64,000 nt of DNA from positions 16,688,581 through 16,752,580 of the forward strand of contig NW_004454207.1 in the NCBI RefSeq assembly GCF_000283155.1. The letters run 5' to 3'. Both the position numbers and the translations under genes were made by a program. Shown here in pieces: positions 55,886 to 64,000 of the stretch. The DNA is from Ceratotherium simum simum. Its lineage: Eukaryota > Chordata > Mammalia > Perissodactyla > Rhinocerotidae. Below the pieces are notes generated by a model. The model searched no databases, had not been told where the DNA came from, and worked only from the letters and a program-made list of their open reading frames with translations. How positions within the stretch are numbered: the first letter of the stretch is position 1; every line of letters starts with the position of its first letter.

Positions 55886-57534
55886 ACCTACCAAAAGAAA
55901 AATACTTCATTTGCTTTAGTGCTTTAAAAATCTAAAAGAAAATAAATGCAACATATCAAATAATCTCTAAACTGAATACCAGCTCCAGGGGGCAGAATTA
56001 ATCTTAGCCTCACTCACTATTCAGTGACTCTTAATACTGCTTCCCTCATAAACCATCATTTCTGTGTCATAGGTTTTTCCTACTTTATTTTGTTTGCAAA
56101 TAAATTTTAGGGGGTGGAGGGAATGTGTGTTTCAATGGGCAAGTATGCATTGTCACAAATAGCACATGCTTCTGGCCTTTCACTGCCTTTGAGCTATTGT
56201 ACAACTCTAAGGAAATTCTATCTTAGAACTCTTCCAGGGAGTTTCTGTTGACTTCCCTCCCAATTGTAGATAAACCAGTTTTGCCTCTATTTGCAATTCA
56301 ATTCATTTCCTCCATAGAAATTTGTGCTTTTTGGTTTTTCCTTTGAACCAATTATAACATCTGTCTGGTTTCCTCATTTGATGAGTAAAAATAAAATTTT
56401 TAGTATGTGTTCATTTTCATTTTCACGTCTATATTATTATCTTTTGCTGAAAATTAACTTTTAAAAGTTTTGGAGTTCTTCCAACAAGATGCCCAATGCA
56501 TACCAGAGCCAGATAAACTTCCTTACCAGAGAAGGGCACCTCGTGGGTGAGTTAAATCCAGGCTGTTTCTTTTCTTGGCTCCCAAAGGTGAATCTTTAGC
56601 GGCAGTAGAAATTTGTCGACTCTGTTTTCTTGTTTTTATTTCCTGCTCTACTAAGTTTGTGTTTTGGAATCCTTTTGGCCAGTAAGTTATTTCCCATTGC
56701 TAGCAGGAGAGGTTGGGAATTTTATTTTATGATCTGACCGTTTAGTGAAGTTATTCCCCATCATTGGCAACTCTGGTTGGTAATTTGACTTCCAAGTTTC
56801 ATCATTTGATGAGCTCTGTAAATGCATCAATGGTTTATTAGAGATCTTATCTGTGTTGGATGCAAGATGACAGAGAATCTGGTTTGTTAGGCTTTTCCGT
56901 TTATCTTATTTGTCTAGTTTGAGCTCAAGTCAATTATGAATTTCATGCCCACCCGAAAGTGGATATCTAGACTGGTGAGTTTTATATTTCTCTTTATGCT
57001 TGACCCATGGCTGAAATTTTAGAGTTGAAGTTATTAGCTTTCTCTGTGTGTCTGTATGTTTATATGTCTGTAATTCTGAAAGACCTTTACCTCTCATTGT
57101 TTGAATGTGTAATAATTTCTTACCTTGGATGGTATTCCCAAATTAGACTATAAAATCACTTAAAGGAGATCTATTTTGATTGGATTAGAGATAAATGAGT
57201 GGTTGTATAAATAGAACATTCGTCAAATTCCCAGAAATTAAGGAAATTGAACTTCCAGTACTTTCAGTGTGCTAAAAAAAGTATGTTTACAGAAACCAAC
57301 TTCAAATATTTTAATATTTTAAGTTCACATAATTTAGGTAAATCTTTGGCATATGCCAGTAGTTTAGACTAGTTTTGTTTAATAAAAATAGGCTGTATTT
57401 TCTCTAAGTTAGCAGCATTAAGTATAATACAAGTGTACATTATTTATTCTACATGGATGTATTTTTTCTAAATGTATGAGGTTTACTGACTGAATAGCAA
57501 GCATTACTTCTACTTAATGTTTAAAATTATTAAA
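55886..57534. other. Unassigned DNA
   Basis: No gene or named repeat over about 1.6 kb before an L1 5' end. Confidence 0.5.
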
Positions 57535-58249
57535 AATGCAGGAAGATGGTGGAATAGGAAGCCCCAGGCCATCGTTACTCCACAGAGATCCTGATTTAAC
57601 AACAATATATAGACAAAATTGCCTTTGTGAGAATTTCGTGAGATGTTGCAGCATCCCAAGTGACCGCAAAGCCAAGGAGAGCTGCATCTAAAGAATAAGA
57701 AAATTTGTGACATTTTGTATTCCCCAGGTCCTTCCTCTCTGGCACAGTGTGGCATGATAGAGAGAAAACTGTCAACTCCTGGCTTCTCCCTCAGTAGAGA
57801 AAAAGAAGAGTAGAATGTGCACCCATTGTTCTGGCTTTTTGGCAGGCTGCCTGAAGGACTGGCTTCTATCTCACCTGTCTTGGAGTGCTTATGGGAACAG
57901 CAATTTGGACACCAGGTTGTGGGCTGTTGAGAAGAAAGGTGAGCACCATGGCTTGTTATAGCAACAGAGAGACTGCAGTACTGCAGAAAGACACCAGGAG
58001 GAGTAAGAGATTACAGGCTCCTGAGTAGAAATGGGGCAGCCTCTTTAACTGGAAAATTAAAATAAACACACAAGTCCAGAGAAGACGCATTCTCAAAAAA
58101 TATTTTAGAGGTCCCTAGAATCTCCATCAGGCTGGTTGGTTAAAGTCATCCCCTGTATGAAGGCAGTCCATAAAGACTCGGAGAGGTCGCTGTTTTTTCA
58201 AATGCCCAAATCTCCATGAAAGATCACAAGGCATACAAAAAAACGAGGA

Positions 58250-59114
58250 ATCATGGCCCAATCAAAGGAACAAAATTAATCTCCAGGAACTGACTCTAAA
58301 GAAACAGAGATTTATGAATTACCTGATAAAGAATTCAAAATAAATGCCTTACAGATGCTCAATTTGCCAAAAGAGTAAACAGACAACCCTAAATGAAATC
58401 AAGAAAATGATGCATAAAAAATGAGAATATCAACAAAGAAATAGAAACTATAAAAAAAGAACCAAACAGAAATTCTGGAGTTGAAGTATACAATAATTAA
58501 ATTGAAAAATTCACTAGACTAGTTCAACAACAGACTTGACCAAACAGAATAAAAAAATTCAGTGAACTTAAAGACAGGTCATTTACAATTATCAAGTCAG
58601 AAGAATGAAGAAGAGTGAAGAGAGCCTAAGGAAATTAATGGACACCATCAATTGGACCAATATATAAATTATGGAAGTTTCAGAAGGAGAGGAGAGAGAT
58701 AAAGGGGCAGAAAGTTGATCTGAAGAAATAATAGTCAAACACTTCCCAAATTTGAGGATAGAAATGGACATACATATTCAAGAAACTCATCAAACTCCAA
58801 CTATGATAAATTCAAAGAGACCCACACCAAGACACAGTATAGTCAGATTGTTAAAAGTCATTTTGAAAACAGCAAGAGAAAAGTAACTCGTCACATACAA
58901 GGGAACTCCTATAAGGATATCAGTGGATTTCTCAGCAGAAACCTTGAAGGCCAGAAAGGAGTGGGGTGATATATTCAAAGTGCTGGAAGAAAAAACCTGC
59001 CAAACTAGAACACTATATTCGGCAAAACTGTTGCTCAAAAATGAAGGAGAAATTGAGATGTTACCAGATGAACAAAAGCTGAGGGAGTTCATCACCACTA
59101 GACAAGCCCTATAA
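58250..59114 (+). pseudogene. L1 ORF1 remnant with readable C-terminal domain
   Basis: The frame 58923-59114 reads DFSAETLKARKEWGDIFKVL, then EEKTCQTRTLYSAKLLLKNE, then DEQKLREFITTRQAL. This is the C-terminal domain of L1 ORF1p, the RNA-binding chaperone, which in other copies reads close to LSAETLQARREWGPIFNIL. Upstream parts (58250-58920) are frameshifted and contain lysine-rich stretches as expected of the coiled-coil region. No full-length frame exists. The domain supports the family call strongly. Confidence 0.88.
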
Positions 59115-59389
59115 GAAATACTAAAGGATGTTCTTCAAGTTGAAAGAAAATGATGCTAGACAGCAACACCAAACCATATGAAAATAAGAAACTCTCTGGT
59201 AAGGGTAAATTTATAGACTTATATAGAATACTGTAGTTGTATCATAATGTTGGTGCATGAATCACTTTTAATTCTAGTACAGAATTTAAAAGAAAAAAAT
59301 AACTATAAATCTATGTTAATAGATATAAAAATATGTAATTCGTGACATCAAGAACATAACGTAAGAGGCAGAGATGTAAATGAGTAGAA

Positions 59390-59572
59390 GTTTTTTCCAG
59401 TTATATTGAGATATAATTGACATATAACATTGTGTAAGTTTAAGGTGTACAACATATTGATTTGATACAATTATATGTTGCAAAATGATTACCACCCATA
59501 GCACTAGTTAACACCTTTATCCCATCACATAATTGCCATTTGTTTTTTGTAGTCAGAAAATTTAATATCTAG
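59390..59572 (-). mobile_element. L1 3'-end fragment inserted in the L1 5' region, antisense
   Basis: An antisense L1 3' end: 'ttatattgagatataattga', 'catataacattgtgtaagtt', 'taaggtgtacaacatattga'. It lies inside the inter-ORF DNA of the sense L1 and is flanked by 'gagtagaa' at 59382-59389 and 59573-59580. The short repeat and the matching host on both sides show a nested insertion. Confidence 0.8.
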
Positions 59573-59710
59573 GAGTAGAATTGTGATGTGTGATTAAAGT
59601 TAAGTTGTTATCAGTTTAAAATAGTTTTAAATAGGTTATTATAACTTTAATATTGTTTTATGTAATCCCCATGGTAACCATGAGGGAAATACCTAAAGCA
59701 GCTGGTCCTG

Positions 59711-59959
59711 TAAACTAGTTATAAAGTGCCAGCTTTCCTCATTGAATGAGTGGAACTAAAATCTTGAATACGGATTCATGTTTGTCTCTGTATGAGTCAT
59801 GGTTTTACCTTTTACAGAAAATTCTCTCTTTACACAACCCTATTCAAGGCTCCCTTTCTTTTTGAATAAATGAAATAGTACTGGATAGACAGATATTTAT
59901 AGCGAAAACATGGGCTTTTGTTTGATCTTGTTAAAGTTGAATATTGATAATATAGGGTG
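59711..59959. other. Unassigned DNA
   Basis: Nothing recognised in about 250 bases. Confidence 0.4.
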
Positions 59960-59967
59960 ATCTAATA

Positions 59968-60151
59968 TAGCTCTGTTCAATAGACCTTTTTGCGACGATG
60001 GAAGTATTTTCTATCTGTACTGACCAATAGAATAATCACTATGTTTAGGTATAAAGCACTTGACATGTGGCTTTTGCCATCGAGAAACTGGATTGATTTA
60101 ATTTAATTTAAATATAAACAGCCACATGTGGCCACATAACGGACACAGCAG
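59968..60151 (+). mobile_element. Non-autonomous hAT-Charlie DNA transposon, second family
   Basis: Ends 'ctctgttcaatag' and 'acggacacagcag' correspond to the diverged termini of a mammalian MER element. The inside includes 'gatggaagtattttctatct', 'ttgacatgtggcttttgcca' and 'cagccacatgtggccacata'. The flanks 'atctaata' (59960-59967) and 'atctaaag' (60152-60159) match at 6 of 8, fitting a decayed 8-bp hAT duplication. Non-coding. Confidence 0.78.
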
Positions 60152-60159
60152 ATCTAAAG

Positions 60160-61964
60160 AATGAGACTTGGAGATATTGCTAATGGCAGAAGAAACAAAC
60201 TTGGCTTCAAAGAGTTTTTAATATGTTCCTCTAGTAGAAACTTTATAATTATCTTACTCTCTTTTGGACTATTTACACATGAGTTTAATACCTTTTGAAG
60301 GCAGCCTTTAAAAATAATGACTTTAAGAATGTTTTAGTAAATAAAAATTGATTCTAAAATTTTAATCCAAAACTTTTGATCATTTAAAGCAAAACGTTTC
60401 AACCATATTTCATTATTTGTACTTAATACATTAAATTAAATTAAATTGGATAGCATTCCTTGGAAACCAAATGGATTTCAAATGATAATTCTTAAAACTT
60501 TTATGTATCTTAGAGTTTTTCTTATATAAAATAAAGATATGTTGCACTTCGTTGCTAGTGATCTAAATGATTCAGGAAATGCAGTATTGGGGGAAGCTAG
60601 ATTTGAAATTTGATGGGTAAACTGAAATTATGCACAATTAAGTAATTGAAAGAGTCAGAAAATGTCATCCAGAAGTAGAGTATTGGTCATCCCAGAAAAC
60701 AATAATAGAGAAAAATACATAAGATCAACCAAGGTTTAAAAAAAATATTTTCAATTATTTAAATTATCCTACAGCTAGGGATTTGATTAATACTAAGACA
60801 TAGTACTTTAGAAACTTTACATTTGAAAAGTGTTCAATTATGGCTTCTGGAAAATGCTACCTAAATAACCTCTTGTTGAATCAAAGCTAAGTTTATTGCT
60901 TATTGAGGTAATGAAGATCATTAACCTTGACACTCTTATTCTGGAAGGGGAAGGGCACAGACTATCTTCTTCCTCTGTTTCACAAACCAGACAAGTAACA
61001 ATATCACAGAATCCCAGAATATCTATATTAGAAAGTATTTTTGAAGTTATTTTGAACAGTCTCTTCTTTTTATAAATATGCTTTTAAATTCTGGTATTGC
61101 TTAGTAAACAAACATGCATTGTTTAATGTAGCTTTTTATGACTGATCATAAAACATACAGTATTATTTTATCATTCAATCTTGAGCTGAATGGCAGATAA
61201 AAGACACAAGATACAATTTTTATAAATTATTTGGTAAAGTATAGATATTTCACACCTGTAACATTTTAATAAACTTCCCCAAAATTCTTGTGTGGAGTTT
61301 TCCTACTGTGATTTGTCTGCCAGTTGGTATATAGATTTCATTAAAAATAATTTTTAAAAAAGGTAAAATCATGACTCTCATGAATGTAAAAAGAACATGA
61401 GTTAAAGATTTTATTTAGCTCACAAATTAATGAGGAAAGCAGTAAGATGTTACAACTGGTTAAAAACAAAATCAACAAAACAACAAAAAAAAATCCCAGA
61501 TAAAGCCAATTAGGAATTCTGAAATGAATTTACAAATAGATACAAAACTGCTCATTATACATGGGGCAGCAACCAACTGCATCTCCAGGAGGCACTATTC
61601 ATTTATATTTCTATGGACAAGGATCATTTGCATTATAATCAATTTTCTGCAACTTACAGATTTGCAAAATAACTCAGATAATGATAGGCAGATATAACCC
61701 AGAAGAATGCACTTAACAGCATACCCAATACACTTTTTTGCTCATTTTAAGGACTTTCACAATTCTTCCTTATAGCCCCAAAGAGGATGAAAAAAAGGTT
61801 TTCTACCTTACCCTAGTCCCATCACTCCATATTACATGTTGCCTTTTCAACTCATTTGTATTGTTTATTTGACCCTTCCAGCCATTTTACTATAAAAATT
61901 TTATATTCTTACTGTTGAACTGAAGATAAAAGAAAATCAATTTCTTAATTTTAAAAGGTTTAAG
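60160..61964. other. Unassigned A+T-rich DNA
   Basis: No gene is supported. A weak CR1- or SINE-like scrap is at about 60998-61080 ('acagaatcccagaatatcta'), too short to classify. Confidence 0.45.
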
Positions 61965-62222
61965 AGGGGCCTACCTGGTGACGTAGCAGTTAAGTACACG
62001 TGCTCCACTGCGCTGGCCCCGGGTTCCCATGCAGATTTGGATCCCAGGCGCGCACCGAGGTACCGCTTGTCAAGGCCATGCTGTGGCGGCGTCCCACATG
62101 TAGAGGAAAATGGGTACGGATGTTAGCTCAGGGCCAATCTTCCTCAGCAAAAAAGAGGAGGGTTGGCATTGCATGTTAGCTCAGGGCTGATCTTCCTCAC
62201 ACACAAAACAATTAAATAAAAA
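61965..62222 (+). mobile_element. ERE SINE, sense, no middle module
   Basis: A diverged ERE: head 'ggggcctacctggtgacgta', a small insertion-like block in the tRNA-like part, the B-box region 'atttggatcccagg', two tail units (62119-62145 and 62175-62200) and an A-rich tail. The flanks 'ttaaaaggtttaaga' (61951-61965) and 'ataaaaggttaaaga' (about 62223-62237) agree at most positions, indicating an older insertion. Confidence 0.88.
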
Positions 62223-62237
62223 TATAAAAGGTTAAAG

Positions 62238-63359
62238 ACTTACATATTTGTTTTTTTTAATTTTAACATTATATGTTTAATAAAATAAGAAACATGAACA
62301 TGTGATTCTTTATGGCCTGCTAATCTGTTGAAATTACCTAATTCATGGCTTTCAACACACATGTTGCTTTTACGTTACCCCTGAGAACAAATGTTCCCAG
62401 CATAAAGTAGGTATTCCATGTAAGATTTTTTCCCATTTAATATAAAAAGGGTAAATGCAAGTCTAGTGGATCCTGCTTCAACAATGTGAAAATAACATAT
62501 GAAATACATGTCTTTCAGGAAGTTGTTTATGGATATATCTATAGATATAGATATAATAGATAAAAATCACTTTAGGAAATCTGACTTTTCTGTAGCATGT
62601 TTTCAAAGAATTGCTATTCAATGTTTTCAATTAGATAGGAACAAAAATAAGTGGGAAATATGCTCCATATAAAATTTAATTTGCTGCTTTATAACTTCTC
62701 CAATTCCTTCATACTCTTTAAACTGTAGATTTTGTTTATAACACTTGAATAATGATCCAACCTTTTCTAAAATTTTCCGCAAGTAGAATATTTCTGAATT
62801 TTGTTATATTCTCCCTTTTTGATGGTGCTTCTCTTCCTTTAGATCTGATTTTTCAAAACTTTAGTCTAGTGGTATATCACTCTGTACAGCAACACTTCTT
62901 TTGAGATTTTTTTTTTACATTAAAAAGTCTTTTACATGAAAGTATATGGCTTTTTAAAAAAATCTTATTTTTTTGTGTGTGTAATTAACAGAAGATTGGC
63001 CTGCAGAGCACAACTAAAGTTACAAATCAGGTAGAAAAGCTCACTGAAGTTTGAGTAGGATAGAAAACAGTATCATTGGAGCAATGTCGCTTTGGTAAGA
63101 GTGTGTCTTAGAAAATGTCTCTAAAATATATGGGTTTAGGTAAAGAATTCTAGTGCTCTTTCACAGTTCTGTCCAATTCTAGAGAATGTTTTAAATTTGT
63201 GTGATATTACTTAGTTTACAAGTGTTTATATAACTTATTAATGAAAAGGAGTTTTAGCAAGGAGGAATAGCATGGGTGGATTTATAATGTAGCATGTTTA
63301 ATCTGAAGGATACTACTTCAAAACACTTAATAGGTTTTAAGTAATTTATTATGCAATAT
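62238..63359. other. Unassigned A+T-rich DNA
   Basis: A short (TAGA)-like tract is at about 62530-62560. No gene or named repeat seen. Confidence 0.5.
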
Positions 63360-63740
63360 TTAGGGCATACTTAAACACATATGTAGTCATCACCCAGCTT
63401 AAGTAATAAAACATTGCCAAAGCAGTTAAATTCCCTCCTCTGTGGCCCTTCTCTGATCATTTCTCCTTCCCCCTAAAGATAGCTACCATCCTGAAATTGG
63501 TGTTCATCATTCCATACATTTTTTATTATTTTTAATAAATATAGGTATGTATCCCTAAACAATAGGTAGTATTGTTTTGCAGTTTTGTACTTTATGTAAA
63601 CAGTATGATAAAATATGTATTCTACAACATACTTTTGTTTGGCTCTTTGTACTTGTGAAATTCATTCAAGTTGCTATGTGTAGCTCCAGTTTATTCATTA
63701 TCAGTGATATATGATATTCCATTTTTTAGCTACATTTATT
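63360..63740 (-). mobile_element. Ancient L1 3'-UTR-type fragment, antisense
   Basis: The block order 'cacccagcttaagtaataaa', 'gatagctaccatcctgaaat', 'gtatgtatccctaaacaata', 'gtttggctctttgtacttgt' and 'gaaattcattcaagttgcta' follows the antisense of an old L1 3' region, like 10330-10660. Strongly diverged. Confidence 0.65.
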
Positions 63741-64000
63741 ATTAGGTGATCACCTGTCTAGGAAATTGAAAGAATGTGGTGAGAAACCCAATTTGGACAA
63801 CATTCTGGTTATTATGGTTACTTTCAGGACTATTAAAATAAGTTTACTATGAATCAGTTAGCAAGGAATAAAGAAACATTCATATTTAATCTGAGCATAA
63901 GTCAACTTTCCTATTGTCTTTGCACCAGTAATTTAAAAATAAGTAAATAATGTGCTGATTCAATAGTAAGGTGCTGTTTATCTCAAGTCTACTTAATTAG
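63741..64000. other. Unassigned DNA to the window end
   Basis: Nothing recognised. Confidence 0.4.

Larger units (their letters stand above)
57535..59710 (+). mobile_element. L1 5' region: 5' UTR, ORF1 and inter-ORF DNA
   Basis: A sense L1 (L1M or HAL1 type) with its 5' end kept: 'ggaagatggtggaataggaa' at about 57541 is the typical L1 5' start. The 5' UTR runs to about 58250, ORF1 remnants to 59114, then inter-ORF sequence. The sequence 'taagttgttatcagtttaaa' at about 59602 and 'ccccatggtaaccatgaggg' continue that inter-ORF region after an interruption at 59390-59572. ORF2 is absent. This is the 5' end, unlike the usual 3' ends, so a deletion or a half-L1 (HAL1) is likely. Confidence 0.75.

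Noticed and set aside
60998..61080. CR1-like fragment
   Set aside because: Only a short loose resemblance to the antisense CR1 start; too weak to list as an element.

Overview
This is a 64 kb stretch of A+T-rich mammalian nuclear DNA. I found no protein-coding exon, no functional RNA gene, no CRISPR array and no bacterial or phage content. The best lineage marker is a set of nine tRNA-derived SINEs of the equine repetitive element (ERE) type. EREs are known from horses and other Perissodactyla, so the window is most likely from a horse, ass, zebra, rhinoceros or tapir. I cannot separate these by eye. Several ERE copies have exact target-site duplications (TSDs), so they inserted fairly recently.

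Layout. 1-9,350: a truncated L1 3' end, quiet DNA with an L2 scrap, then a long antisense ancient L1 broken by a younger L1 and an ERE. 9,351-21,800: mostly unassigned A+T-rich DNA with old L1 pieces, MIRs, an RTE-clade (BovB-related) LINE at 17.7-18.4 kb, an L2 scrap and an MLT1-type LTR. 21,800-27,100: an antisense L1, an L2 with a recognisable reverse-transcriptase motif, an L1 3' end and an antisense MLT1-type LTR that received an ERE. 27,100-41,200: quiet DNA, a G+C-richer LTR-like block, MIRs, two long antisense L2 copies, EREs and a hAT element. 41,200-51,000: the densest part, with an MLT1 end, a MIR split by an inverted L1, a 34-bp tandem duplication, four EREs and an L1-inside-L1 nest whose two pairs of TSDs can both be read. 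51,000-64,000: an MLT1-type fragment, a MER20-like element, a very young-looking ERE, a probable solo ERV LTR, a CR1/L3 scrap, an L1 5' region with an ORF1 remnant, a second hAT element and one more ERE.

Nothing here forms a pathway. The open reading frames are LINE relics, their antisense shadows, or chance ORFs in A+T-rich DNA. The interesting content is genomic archaeology: nested insertions with datable order, an inverted L1 insertion, a horizontally spread LINE family, modular SINE architectures and a solo LTR. I found no previously undescribed biological system. Repeat family names come from remembered consensus sequences, and edges without a TSD are approximate to tens of bases.
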